Source: an uncultured Spirochaetaceae bacterium
Lineage (GTDB): Bacteria; Spirochaetota; Spirochaetia; Sphaerochaetales; Sphaerochaetaceae
DNA: 64,000 nt
Reading direction: 5' to 3'
Assembly: GCA_944389065.1 (NCBI GenBank)
Contig: CALXKZ010000028.1
Coordinates: 40,342-104,341, forward strand
The first letter of the stretch is position 1. Each line of letters starts with the position of its first letter. Below are positions 43,525-51,998 of this stretch, one piece after another. The notes beneath the pieces were generated by a model that was not told where the DNA came from, searched no databases, and saw nothing but the letters and a program-made list of their open reading frames with translations. The position numbers and the translations under genes were made by a program.

Positions 43525-44361
43525 TCAGGATTTTCCATAAAGAATACGATCGATACTGCGGATTTCATCGATTGAGCCGCCAGCGGTAAGAAGCTTCTCC
43601 ATTTTCTGTTCTGCGTTGATTGATGAAATGAGTCTGCTCATTACCTCTTGTGCATCATTGAAGGGGATTACGCAGATGCCATTATCATCGGCAACGATTA
43701 TGTCCCCTGGCAGTACAAGAACTGACGCTATTGCAACCGGGCCATTGATTTCCGAAGCAAAAATCCTGTATTTACCGCTTATGCAGGTGGATCCTCCGCT
43801 CCATACGGCGAACTCATCACTTCTGATTGAGGGGATATCCCGGACAGCTCCCCAGACGATTGCTCCGGCTATTCCCGCAGCCTTATAGCTTTTTGCAGCC
43901 ATGCCTCCGAAAGATGATGTATTGAAATCACCCCCGCTGTCGATGACGAGGATGCTTCCCGGATAGGCAAGATAGCAGATGTCTTTAGTATTCATTGCTA
44001 TAAAATCATTGTCTGCGATGCTCTTCATTCTGTTTTTCCGCACCGGAAGATTCTTCTGAGTGAACGCCTGTCCAGCAATCCTCTTTCCTGGGCAGACTGG
44101 AGAGAGTACAGTTGATGGGATTGTCCCATCCAATCCAAGTAAATCGAGGATATCTGAAAGAGCGGCTGTGTCTCCATATTCCCGGAATCCATCGAGAATG
44201 TCTTCGCTGATCCTAGGGATATCCAGCTTTCTGATCCACTCGCGGGGAAAAGCTCCCCAGATTCTCCCTTTGCTTTTCTTCTGATCATATATCTGATCTC
44301 TGATTCTGCGGTTTTCGCTCTCCTGGAGATTAATCTGCTCTGTATATGCATCGAACTTCAT
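43525..44361 (-). CDS. RraA-like/HMG-CHA aldolase-family protein (first copy)
   Basis: Protein of 278 aa with an RraA/dimethylmenaquinone methyltransferase-like domain after about 60 extra N-terminal residues. The Arg-Asp pair used by metal-dependent aldolases of this family is kept in GAIVWGAVRDIPSI, with IVIDSGGDFN-like and VLVLPGDIIVADDNGICVIP segments. Family enzymes cleave 4-hydroxy-4-methyl-2-oxoglutarate or decarboxylate oxaloacetate. In this operon an aldol cleavage or decarboxylation of a sugar acid is plausible. It is distinct from the second copy at 45617-46288. Confidence 0.75.
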   Translation of the reverse strand: MKFDAYTEQINLQESENRRIRDQIYDQKKSKGRIWGAFPREWIRKLDIPRISEDILDGFREYGDTAALSDILDLLGLDGTIPSTVLSPVCPGKRIAGQAFTQKNLPVRKNRMKSIADNDFIAMNTKDICYLAYPGSILVIDSGGDFNTSSFGGMAAKSYKAAGIAGAIVWGAVRDIPSIRSDEFAVWSGGSTCISGKYRIFASEINGPVAIASVLVLPGDIIVADDNGICVIPFNDAQEVMSRLISSINAEQKMEKLLTAGGSIDEIRSIDRILYGKS

Positions 44362-44363
44362 TC

Positions 44364-44873
44364 TCAGTCCTTCATTGAGATCTTCAATACTATTTTCACT
44401 ACCTCACAGGAATCCTCTGCATTAAGCTTCGGAATATGTGCATCCTGCGGGAATAAGATAACGAAATCACCAGAATCAAGCTTTACGCTTTTCCCTTCGC
44501 CTGAGAATAGTTCACAGTCTGCTGCTTCATCATATGGAGAAGACTGGGACAGAAGCTTCTGTTCTGAATACTTGACGATTTCATGTCCAGAAACAACGTA
44601 TTGCAGATCAATGTATTTTCTGTGTGCTTCAAATAACTGATTCCCTTCAGCTTTTGTTCTGTAGGTACGCTTATATAGAAATGAACCAGAATCCGGAATC
44701 TCTATTCTGCAATCAAAAGGTATATCGCTGACATCTGTATTGAGCAGAAAATCATTGATTCTGCTGAGATCCGGACAAATGCCGGAGTATTTTCCTAGAT
44801 TTTCTATTCTATCCAAAATCATTTCATTGCTTTTATCTGCAGCATAGCTCTTTATACTTTGATAGATTGCCAT
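44364..44873 (-). CDS. YhcH/YjgK/YiaL (DUF386) family protein
   Basis: Cupin-like protein (169 aa). The family core FEAHRKYIDLQYVVSGHEIV and the end segment DFVILFPQDAHIPKL hold the conserved metal-binding His/Glu. Relatives act as sugar anomerases (N-acetylneuraminate) or accompany sugar-acid operons. Here it may replace the FucU mutarotase for the transported sugar. The start overlaps the end of the HpcH aldolase gene by 41 nt, so translation is probably coupled. Confidence 0.8.
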   Translation of the reverse strand: MAIYQSIKSYAADKSNEMILDRIENLGKYSGICPDLSRINDFLLNTDVSDIPFDCRIEIPDSGSFLYKRTYRTKAEGNQLFEAHRKYIDLQYVVSGHEIVKYSEQKLLSQSSPYDEAADCELFSGEGKSVKLDSGDFVILFPQDAHIPKLNAEDSCEVVKIVLKISMKD

Positions 44874-45603
44874 TGGCTGCTTTTCTTAATGCCTGATAGT
44901 CATAGCAGACAGAAAAGGCCCTTACGCCCTTAGCTGACAGCTCCTCGAATCTTTTTTCTGTCTTTGCCGACATGAACATGTACTTGCCGTAACGGTTTGC
45001 TGTATCGATTATCTGATCCTCGATTGCTTTTACCTTTGGATTGCCTGTATCACCAGGAATCCCCAAAGACTGGGAAATATCACATGGTCCTGTGCAGATT
45101 CCATCAATTCCTTCAACGGATATGATCTTCTCCATATTCTCAATTCCATATCGGTCTTCAATCTGGCACATCAGGACGATTTCATCATTTGCTTCCTTGA
45201 TGAACTGCTTCATGTCTACGTCCCCATAATGCTGAGCCCGTGCTCCATCGGAAAAACCCCTAAGCCCAATGGGATAGTATTTGATGGCCCGTACTGCTTC
45301 TTCCGCTTCTTCCTTTGTCCTGACGTGAGGGATCATGAAACCTCCGACGCCGAAGTCAAGAAGCCCGGTAATAGCATCGAGTTCTGTTAAGCGTATGATC
45401 AATGGAATCCCGACAGCATCCGCGGCTCTGATGAAATTACGCATCTCCTGGATGCTGAATGGGGTATGCTCACAATCAAGGCGTACGAAATCATATCCAG
45501 CAAGGCCTGCGATCTCTACAACAGAAGGATCTATCATATTTGCGACAAATCCGAATAAAAACTGCCCGTCAGCAAGCATTTTCTTTATGTTCCTGCGTTT
45601 CAA
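44833..45603 (-). CDS. HpcH/HpaI-family aldolase (TTG start)
   Basis: Class II pyruvate aldolase (256 aa). Motifs: FVRLDCEHTPFSIQEM with the catalytic His, IPHVRTKEEAEEAVRAIKYYPIGLRG, metal Glu in MCQIEDRYGIENM, and GICTGPCDISQSLG with the second metal ligand. Translation most likely starts at TTG 45603, since AAGGAGA is 8 nt upstream and the family N-terminus follows; the next ATG (M of MLADGQFL) would cut the first strand. It could cleave a 2-keto-3-deoxy sugar acid or a related product to pyruvate and an aldehyde such as lactaldehyde. Confidence 0.85.
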   Translation of the reverse strand: MKRRNIKKMLADGQFLFGFVANMIDPSVVEIAGLAGYDFVRLDCEHTPFSIQEMRNFIRAADAVGIPLIIRLTELDAITGLLDFGVGGFMIPHVRTKEEAEEAVRAIKYYPIGLRGFSDGARAQHYGDVDMKQFIKEANDEIVLMCQIEDRYGIENMEKIISVEGIDGICTGPCDISQSLGIPGDTGNPKVKAIEDQIIDTANRYGKYMFMSAKTEKRFEELSAKGVRAFSVCYDYQALRKAANGNLSKYKELCCR

Positions 45604-45616
45604 TTCCCTATCTCCT

Positions 45617-46288
45617 TTATATGATCTCCAGATTCTTCTGAGATGTTGATTTCTCAATCCAGGCAGTATCAATTATTCCATTTCTTATATCATTGATGGT
45701 CTTTTCCTCGCGTTCATGCTGGGCTTTTGCCAGTGTGGCCAGCTCTTGCGCATCGGAAGGTCTTATTACGACAAGTCCATCTGCATCTCCTGCAATGATG
45801 TCTCCTGGGCATACAACCTGGCCTCCGATGCAGACCGGTACATTTATTTCGCCTGGTCCGTTTTTGTATGGCCCGGCAGGGTTGAGGCCTCTCGCATAAA
45901 CAGGGATCTGCAGCTGGCTTATATCTTCTCCATCCCGGATGACTCCATCCAGAATCCATCCTCCAAGTCCAAGAGCTATGGATTGATTGACCATTATTTC
46001 CCCGATAAGGGCTCTTTGCATATAACCACCGCCGTCAACAACAAGAATATCGCCGGGGGAGGCCATATGCATTGCTTTATGGATCATCAGATTATCACCA
46101 GGGACTGTCTTCACAGTGAATGCACATCCCAGCAAAGCTAAGCCATTCATGGGTTTTATTGCTGTGTCCATGCAATATAGACGATTCATGTTATCAGCGA
46201 TATTAGCAACTGGAATATCTCTGAAGGATTCTATCAGAGCCTTCTCTGGCCTTTTGATTTTGCTGTATGCACGGAAACCTATTGACAT
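45617..46288 (-). CDS. RraA-family aldolase/decarboxylase-like protein (second copy)
   Basis: Protein of 223 aa, the standard length for RraA-like HMG/CHA aldolases. It has DILVVDGGGYMQRALIGEIMVNQ and GGWILDGVIRDGEDI with the catalytic Arg-Asp, and VCPGDIIAGDADGLVVI. A true RNase E inhibitor role is unlikely, because length and the RD motif fit the enzyme branch. It lies between a permease gene (4 nt) and the HpcH aldolase. Confidence 0.82.
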   Translation of the reverse strand: MSIGFRAYSKIKRPEKALIESFRDIPVANIADNMNRLYCMDTAIKPMNGLALLGCAFTVKTVPGDNLMIHKAMHMASPGDILVVDGGGYMQRALIGEIMVNQSIALGLGGWILDGVIRDGEDISQLQIPVYARGLNPAGPYKNGPGEINVPVCIGGQVVCPGDIIAGDADGLVVIRPSDAQELATLAKAQHEREEKTINDIRNGIIDTAWIEKSTSQKNLEII

Positions 46289-46292
46289 TTTC

Positions 46293-47123
46293 TTACCCCT
46301 TTACTGCACCAGACATACCTTCTACGAAGTAACGCTGGAAAATCAGATATATAACCAAAACCGGTATAACCACTTCGAGAACCGCAGCGCAAAGCAGCGG
46401 ATATTCGGTTCCTTGTTCGCCAAAGAATGTAAGAAGACCTACAGGAACTGTCCTTGATGATGACCTTGTGACAAACAGACTTGAGAAAAGCAGCTCATTC
46501 CAGCACTGTAGGAACTGCAGGATTATCAGAGTTGAGATTGCGGCTTTCACACAAGGAATATGCACTCTGGCAAATAATTGGAAGTTTGTGCATCCGTCCA
46601 AGCGCCCAGCTTCATCGAGTTCGTATGGGATTCCCTTGAAAGCTCCTCTCATGACCATGATTCCAAAGGGTATCTGTATTCCGATATAAGCAATTGACAA
46701 TCCGATATGGGTGTTGATCAGGCCTATCTTTGTCAATCCGATATTCAGAGGAATGAGCAGGCATTGCATTGGTATCATCATTCCAAAAAGAATGAATGCG
46801 AATAAACCATTTGAATGGCGTATCTTCAGTCTTGCAAGTGCGAATCCTGCCAATGATTCGATGAGAATCCCAAGTGGAACAGTCATCAAAGCGACTTTCA
46901 TGCTGTTCAGCATATACTGGAATACTTTTCCGCGCGATGCAGCCCGGGTGAAGTTCTCCCAGTTGATTTTCTCCGGGAATGTCAGCAGCGTATTATCATA
47001 GAATTCTGCATTTGTCTTGATTGATGTGAGTACAACAAACACCATCGGTGATAGCCACAGAATGCAAAGAATGATCAGGAAAACATAGAAAGCAGCTTTG
47101 CTTAGTCCTTTCTTTATAGTCAT
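46293..47123 (-). CDS. CUT1-family sugar ABC permease (MalG-type)
   Basis: Inner-membrane permease (276 aa, six hydrophobic spans) with N-terminal LWLSPMVFVVLTSIKTNAEF and the ATPase-docking loop ELDEAGRLDGCTNFQLFARVHIPCVKAAI. It pairs with the permease upstream. No ATPase is in the operon, so a shared MsmK/UgpC-like ATPase elsewhere must power it, as is common for CUT1 systems. Confidence 0.9.
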   Translation of the reverse strand: MTIKKGLSKAAFYVFLIILCILWLSPMVFVVLTSIKTNAEFYDNTLLTFPEKINWENFTRAASRGKVFQYMLNSMKVALMTVPLGILIESLAGFALARLKIRHSNGLFAFILFGMMIPMQCLLIPLNIGLTKIGLINTHIGLSIAYIGIQIPFGIMVMRGAFKGIPYELDEAGRLDGCTNFQLFARVHIPCVKAAISTLIILQFLQCWNELLFSSLFVTRSSSRTVPVGLLTFFGEQGTEYPLLCAAVLEVVIPVLVIYLIFQRYFVEGMSGAVKG

Positions 47124-47134
47124 ATTCTACCTCC

Positions 47135-48022
47135 TCACTCCTTTGACATCTTTATGACATACGGGACGATTACTATCAGAAGAATGATGATCATAATCCA
47201 GGAAATAGCAGCGCCTGTCCCGAAATTCGCAAAGTCGAAAGTCTGTTTAACCATGAGAGTTCCTAAAGTATTCGTGCTTTCTGCAGGGCCTCCGTTGGTC
47301 ATGGTTTTGACAATGTCATAGACTTTCATTGCACTTATGAACTGAGTCGCATAGACAATGAAGAAAGTCTCTCTCAGCTGAGGGATTGTAACTTTTATGA
47401 ATATCTGGAATCTGTTTGCTCCATCAATCCTTGCAGCTTCAATCAAGTCAACTGGTACTGTCTGCAGTCCTGCGAGGAACAATATCATCGGCTGTCCTAC
47501 AGTGTGCCACATGGAACCAAGATAAACAGCATAGAAAGAAGTTGAAGGTTCTGCCAGCCACGAGAATTTAAGTGTCTCAAGACCTATGGCTTCCATTACA
47601 GAGTTATACAATCCATATTGAGGCTGATAAACCCAGGTCCAGACCATACCGACAACAACACCTGACAGAATATAAGGGAAGTACAGTATTCCCCTCACAA
47701 CGGTACGGCATTTGAAGCTCTTGTTGAGCAGTAAAGCAAGCATCAAAGCTACCGTGACTGTTATAATCATAGTGAGACCAACCCATATAAGGTTGTTCTT
47801 TATTGCAATCTTGAAAGTGGAATCCTGTGTAAAAACCTGAATATAATTCCGTAGTCCTACGAATTCCATTTCGGATTTTCCACCCCTCCATATATGGAAG
47901 CTGAGAAAAAGCGAATAGAATGATGGTATGACAATGATGCTCAGATAGATTATCAGCGCAGGCAGCAGGAACAGATATCGTCTTTTCCCTTCCAGCAGAC
48001 GCAGTTCAAGTTTTTGGGACAT
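47135..48022 (-). CDS. CUT1-family sugar ABC permease (MalF-type)
   Basis: Inner-membrane permease (295 aa) beginning with a cytosolic stretch and the span YLFLLPALIIYLSIIVIPSFYSLFLSF. The docking loop is DLIEAARIDGANRFQIFIKVTIPQL. AGGAG precedes ATG. It follows the binding-protein gene after a stem-loop and precedes the MalG-type partner by 11 nt. Confidence 0.92.
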   Translation of the reverse strand: MSQKLELRLLEGKRRYLFLLPALIIYLSIIVIPSFYSLFLSFHIWRGGKSEMEFVGLRNYIQVFTQDSTFKIAIKNNLIWVGLTMIITVTVALMLALLLNKSFKCRTVVRGILYFPYILSGVVVGMVWTWVYQPQYGLYNSVMEAIGLETLKFSWLAEPSTSFYAVYLGSMWHTVGQPMILFLAGLQTVPVDLIEAARIDGANRFQIFIKVTIPQLRETFFIVYATQFISAMKVYDIVKTMTNGGPAESTNTLGTLMVKQTFDFANFGTGAAISWIMIIILLIVIVPYVIKMSKE

Positions 48023-48045
48023 AATGACTCCTACAATGAAGGTTT

Positions 48046-48074
48046 GGTATCCGCCACAAGCTGTGACGGATACC
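48046..48074 (-). terminator. intercistronic stem-loop after the CUT1 binding protein
   Basis: GGTATCCG (48046-48053) pairs with CGGATACC (48067-48074); inside, CACA/TGTG adds four pairs beyond one mismatch, with a 3-nt loop. No T-run follows on the minus strand, so it probably stabilises the receptor mRNA or attenuates. Confidence 0.7.
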
Positions 48075-48083
48075 TGTCAGCAA

Positions 48084-49415
48084 TCAGGAATTCTCGCTGA
48101 TATAGTTTTCGAGAGAAGCCTGAACCATTGCAGCTGCTTCGTCTACATCAATAGAGCCGGTAATGTACATTTCCATTGCAGATGAGAAACGTGCATGGAC
48201 TTCTGTAGGAAGAGCTGTGTCGAATGTAGGCATTGTGCCATAGGTGTCATTATCTGCAAGTATTTCCTCAAGAAGCTCAAATCCTTCAACATCCGGGTGA
48301 GTCACTGCCTTATAAGCAACAGGGTATGACTTGTAACCATCGAATTCCGGGTTCATTAGAGCATATTCAAAGAAATCAAGTGCAACTGCGAACTGGTCAT
48401 CCGTAAGCTCTGGGTTGAGCATTACGCAGGTATTGTATGTTGAGCAGCGCGTTGTCTGTCCATCGATAGCTGAAGGCAGGTGGAAAACACCATACTGGCT
48501 CATGTCCCTGTCATTGGAGATCATGTTCCATACAAATCCATCAACACGCATTGCTGCCTGTCCCTGATACCAGAGATTGCGTGCATCGTTCGGAGTGAGA
48601 ATCAGGAAGCCTTCAAGGAAATATCCCTTCTCATACCACTCCTTGATCTTCTCAAAAGCCGCTTTTACAGCTTCATTCGTGCTCCAGTCTCCTGTCCACT
48701 CTACACAGAGTTCATCATTTACTTCAGAACCGGCAAAAGCTTCAAGTACGAGAGAGAATACTCTCTGGAGATCCCAGTTGCCATTTGCACCAACTGCCCA
48801 TGGTGTTATCCCATTCTCTTTAAGGACAGCAAGACAGTTCTCGAATTCATCCCATGTTGTAGGTTCTTCCAGACCAAGCTCCTGGAAAATATCCTGCCTG
48901 TACATGATATCGAAGGTGTTATATGTCATCGGGAGTCCATAGATCCTTCCATTCCATGATGTGAGCGTTAATGCAGGAGCCAGGAATTTCTCGCTCCAAT
49001 TATGCTCTGCCGCATAGTCTGTAAGATCAATTGCATATCCGTTTTCCGGATAATAAGCACCTATGGTACCTGAATACGAATAATAGGCATCTGGCAGTGT
49101 ATTTGATGCTGCAGCCGCCATCTCATTGTTTTTCAGAGTATTTGTATCAAGGTATGACATCTCTATTGATACATTCGGGTGCTCTTTTGTATAGGCATCA
49201 ATCGCTGCTGTAAAATGAGCTTCCCTGTCATTGATCATCCATACTTCAAGCTCAACCTTTTCATCAGTGATGAGATTCCCAGTAACTGATGTGACAGTTC
49301 CTCCGCCTCCTTCAGAGGATGCAGAGCTTTCATTTGCACCTCCTGCAAATACGAACGACATTACAGAAATCATTACCAAAAGAACTACTGAAAGTCTTTT
49401 TCCGAATACCGTCAT
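48084..49415 (-). CDS. CUT1-family sugar-binding protein
   Basis: Extracellular solute-binding protein family 1 (443 aa). Signal peptide KRLSVVLLVMISVMSFVFAGGANES, with the FAGGANE end seen in related spirochaete receptors and no lipobox Cys. The mature part has VELEVWMINDREAHFTAAIDAYTKEHPNVSI and RIYGLPMTYNTFDIMYRQDIFQELG. AAGGAGG precedes ATG. It supplies the two downstream permeases; the surrounding enzymes point to a deoxy-hexose, pentose or sugar acid. Confidence 0.92.
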   Translation of the reverse strand: MTVFGKRLSVVLLVMISVMSFVFAGGANESSASSEGGGGTVTSVTGNLITDEKVELEVWMINDREAHFTAAIDAYTKEHPNVSIEMSYLDTNTLKNNEMAAAASNTLPDAYYSYSGTIGAYYPENGYAIDLTDYAAEHNWSEKFLAPALTLTSWNGRIYGLPMTYNTFDIMYRQDIFQELGLEEPTTWDEFENCLAVLKENGITPWAVGANGNWDLQRVFSLVLEAFAGSEVNDELCVEWTGDWSTNEAVKAAFEKIKEWYEKGYFLEGFLILTPNDARNLWYQGQAAMRVDGFVWNMISNDRDMSQYGVFHLPSAIDGQTTRCSTYNTCVMLNPELTDDQFAVALDFFEYALMNPEFDGYKSYPVAYKAVTHPDVEGFELLEEILADNDTYGTMPTFDTALPTEVHARFSSAMEMYITGSIDVDEAAAMVQASLENYISENS

Positions 49416-49429
49416 TTTTTCTCCTCCTT

Positions 49430-50311
49430 TTATTCATTGGCATAGGCATCATAGATACGTTCAAGCTTCGTGCATTCCTCTTTTGTCAGACAGCGCAGAG
49501 GTGCACGGCATGTATCGGTTGCTATAACACCTAGCCAGCAAAGAACTTTCTTTATCGCAGGAATCTCGGGAATGGTTCCCATTTCCATTGCGGTCCTGAA
49601 TATCAATCGCTGTGTTTCAGCTGCGCCTTCATAATCTCCAGCTTTGAATTGCGAATATAGCTTTGAGAATCGTTTCGGGAAGATGGCACATGGACCGGAT
49701 ACAGTTCCTGCTCCTCCTGCCAACAGGCAATCCAGTATCAGTGAATCACATCCGATAAGGACATTGTCTGTTATAGACAGATACTGCTTTATCCGCATCA
49801 GATCAGGAGCGCTGAATTTTATTCCCTGGACAGCGGGGAATTCATTTCTGATTGTCTCCAGTGTTTCTGGAAGAATGTCATTGCCTGTGCATGAAGGGAT
49901 ATTATAGAGGTACACGGGGATATCTGGCGCTTTCTCAAGAATCGTCCGGTAATAAATCTCCAATGCAAGTCTGTCACATCTGAAAAATGCAGGTGTCATT
50001 ATTCCTACACCATCTGCGCCGATTTCCGCACAATGCGATATATGCCTGACTGTTTCATCCATGCTGCTGCTTCCGCACTGGATATAGACAGGAACCCTTC
50101 CATGCAGCTGACTGACTGCTATTTCAGAGATCATCTTCCGTTCCTCTTCTCGGAGAGAGAGGCTTTCTCCATTAGTGCCATTAGGATAAACTCCGTTTAT
50201 TCCGCTTTCCTGTATATATCTGAATAGCTTTCCCGCTGAGCTGTAATCAATATCACCAGATCGGTCCATTGGTGTGATTGAAGCACAGACAATTCCTTTT
50301 AATAACTCCAC
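49430..50311 (-). CDS. DapA/NAL-family class I aldolase (GTG start)
   Basis: Lyase of 293 aa in the dihydrodipicolinate synthase superfamily. Substrate loop is PNGTNGESLSL, Tyr lies in VYLYNIPSC, and Schiff-base Lys in VQGIKFSAPD. It differs from the biosynthetic DapA at 17119-18021 in the substrate loop (GTNGES for GTTGES) and in context. As first gene of the catabolic operon it likely cleaves or dehydrates a 2-keto sugar acid. Translation starts at GTG 50311, with AGGAGGAAA upstream. Confidence 0.85.
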   Translation of the reverse strand: MELLKGIVCASITPMDRSGDIDYSSAGKLFRYIQESGINGVYPNGTNGESLSLREEERKMISEIAVSQLHGRVPVYIQCGSSSMDETVRHISHCAEIGADGVGIMTPAFFRCDRLALEIYYRTILEKAPDIPVYLYNIPSCTGNDILPETLETIRNEFPAVQGIKFSAPDLMRIKQYLSITDNVLIGCDSLILDCLLAGGAGTVSGPCAIFPKRFSKLYSQFKAGDYEGAAETQRLIFRTAMEMGTIPEIPAIKKVLCWLGVIATDTCRAPLRCLTKEECTKLERIYDAYANE

Positions 50312-50359
50312 TTATTTCCTCCTGGATAGTATCTGATTGCCATCTGCTCTAATAATTGC

Positions 50360-50387
50360 AGAATAACAGAACATTTTTCATTTTCAA
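50360..50387 (-). promoter_or_regulatory. candidate promoter of the fucose-type operon
   Basis: On the minus strand TTGAAA (50382-50387), 16 bp and TATTCT (50360-50365) lie about 48 nt before the GTG start. The divergent gap (50312-50540) is strongly AT-rich; I could not find a convincing plus-strand promoter or paired AraC half-sites in it. Confidence 0.35.
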
Positions 50388-50540
50388 TCCTATGAACAAG
50401 ACTAAAAAATATCTGAATAAGACATTTTAGATAATTTTTACAGTGAAATATTGCATATTTGGATAAATAAAATTCTTAAAAATGTATTTATTTCTTGAAG
50501 ATTGAAGTTACCATTAAAAAAAGGAATAAGGTGGTCTGGA

Positions 50541-51074
50541 ATGGGTTTGGAGCGATATCTTAGACAATTTCCTCTTCTTGGAAAAATCGAGAACAGATCC
50601 TGGCTGGAAGCAGCTTGCCGCATATGGGATGGATTTGAACAATCCTGTTCCTGGGAAGATACCGAACAGGCGATGCTCAATATCAATCCCGTGAAAGGCA
50701 CTTTGGCTGATTATATCCGGGCTATAATGAGTATTTCATATGAAAGCGCAAAGATTCTTTCATCGGTTTATTCACTTGATATCGATTTTGATATCCTTCT
50801 GCTGTCAGCCTTTCTTCATGATACTTCCAAACTTGTTGAATATGAGAAGACTGCAGACGGATATAGAAAGTCATATATAGGGGAAATATATCAGCATGGT
50901 TTCCTTTCCGCTCATTCCGCTTTGAATGAGAACCTGCCGGAAGAGGTTGTGTCAAATATAATATGCCATACCCCGCAGTCAAATCATAAAATCTGTACGA
51001 TAGAAGGAATAATAATCGCGTTTGCAGATAAAATGATAACTTCTTCGAAGGAAATTGCTGGATTATCAATATAA
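50541..51074 (+). CDS. HD-domain protein, paralogue 1 (first ligand His replaced)
   Basis: HD-superfamily protein (177 aa), first of three related genes around an AraC regulator. It has SAFLHDTSKLVEYE (H93-D94), the subgroup block IYQHGFLSAHSALNENLPEEVVSNIICHTPQSN, and D163 in AFADKM. The helix-1 metal ligand that is His in the other two copies is Tyr58 here (GTLADYIRAIM), so catalysis may be impaired. I chose ATG 50541 (MGLERYLRQFPLL), which aligns with the paralogues and has AGGTGG upstream. No signal peptide. Confidence 0.75.
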   Translation: MGLERYLRQFPLLGKIENRSWLEAACRIWDGFEQSCSWEDTEQAMLNINPVKGTLADYIRAIMSISYESAKILSSVYSLDIDFDILLLSAFLHDTSKLVEYEKTADGYRKSYIGEIYQHGFLSAHSALNENLPEEVVSNIICHTPQSNHKICTIEGIIIAFADKMITSSKEIAGLSI

Positions 51075-51098
51075 TCTATAGAAATGGAGATATAGATT

Positions 51099-51989
51099 AT
51101 GCTTGAAGAACTGAATCTGCAGAAACTCAACGAGCTCAAGCTCTGCATCTCTACAAGCGATGTGCGTATAGAAGTAGAGTGGTTTCATGCAACCCGCAGG
51201 GATAATTTCTTCAATCCTAAGTGGCATATGCATCCATCTGTGGAAATGCATTGTGTTCTTGAGGGAAAGGATGAATTCTATTTTCAGGATAATGAAGCTG
51301 TGATGATCCATTCAGGGCAGGGGATTCTCATTCCTCCGAAGATGATACATAAGAGAATCCAGCAGCCACAGAATGAAAAGCTGCTGAAGTTCTCTTTGAA
51401 TTTCAGCATCACTCCGCTATCTGATTCGGAAGAATCGAAGTTTCTTTATTCTGCGTTCAATTCTGATTCATTCCGTTTGCTGGTTTTTCCTGAAGATGCC
51501 CAGAGAATGATGATCCACTGTCTGAAAGAGGCGAATGAAAGGAAGTTCGGATTTCTGATGGTCATTTCATCCTCCTTGCAGAGTGCGCTGGTAATGCTGG
51601 CCAGAGAGCTTTCGCAGGATCCTGACGCTGACTATCCTGTTCCGCTCAACAGAGGAATAAATGATGAAAGGTATCAGATACTCGAGAAGTATATCCGATC
51701 AAATCTCAATAATCAGATATCGGTGAGCTCTGTTGCGGATTATATGAATCTGAGCGCAAAGCAGCTTGGGCGGATTGTAACAGAGTCAAGTGATTATTCA
51801 TCTGTCCAGGATATGATACTGTCCCTCAGGATGAAAAAGGCCAAAGAGCTCCTACGGCAGCCAGAACTCAGCAATGCCGATATTGCTAGAATGATAGGAT
51901 TCTCATCCGAGTATTATTTCAATCGGATTTTCCGGCAGAAGATCGGATTGCCGCCGGGCCGGTACAGGAAAAGCCTTCGGGCAAATTAA
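51099..51989 (+). CDS. AraC-family transcriptional regulator
   Basis: Regulator (296 aa) with an N-terminal cupin sensing domain (about 20-120: KWHMHPSVEMHCVLEGKDEFYF, GQGILIPPKMIHKRIQ) and a C-terminal double helix-turn-helix (about 195-293: QISVSSVADYMNLSAKQLGRIV and NADIARMIGFSSEYYFNRIFRQKIGLPPGRYRK). It most likely responds to a sugar and controls the divergent fucose-type operon and perhaps its own cluster. It sits between HD paralogues 1 and 2. Confidence 0.88.
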   Translation: MLEELNLQKLNELKLCISTSDVRIEVEWFHATRRDNFFNPKWHMHPSVEMHCVLEGKDEFYFQDNEAVMIHSGQGILIPPKMIHKRIQQPQNEKLLKFSLNFSITPLSDSEESKFLYSAFNSDSFRLLVFPEDAQRMMIHCLKEANERKFGFLMVISSSLQSALVMLARELSQDPDADYPVPLNRGINDERYQILEKYIRSNLNNQISVSSVADYMNLSAKQLGRIVTESSDYSSVQDMILSLRMKKAKELLRQPELSNADIARMIGFSSEYYFNRIFRQKIGLPPGRYRKSLRAN

Positions 51990-51998
51990 AGGAGGCAT

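Noticed and set aside
43503..43568. 22-residue N-terminal extension of FucI as a targeting signal
   Set aside because: It lies upstream of a strong ribosome site and overlaps the end of the preceding RraA-like gene; the E. coli enzyme starts at the internal position.
17119..50311. Two dapA genes as a recent duplication
   Set aside because: The substrate loops and surrounding residues differ widely and contexts are biosynthetic versus catabolic, so they are old family members rather than copies.
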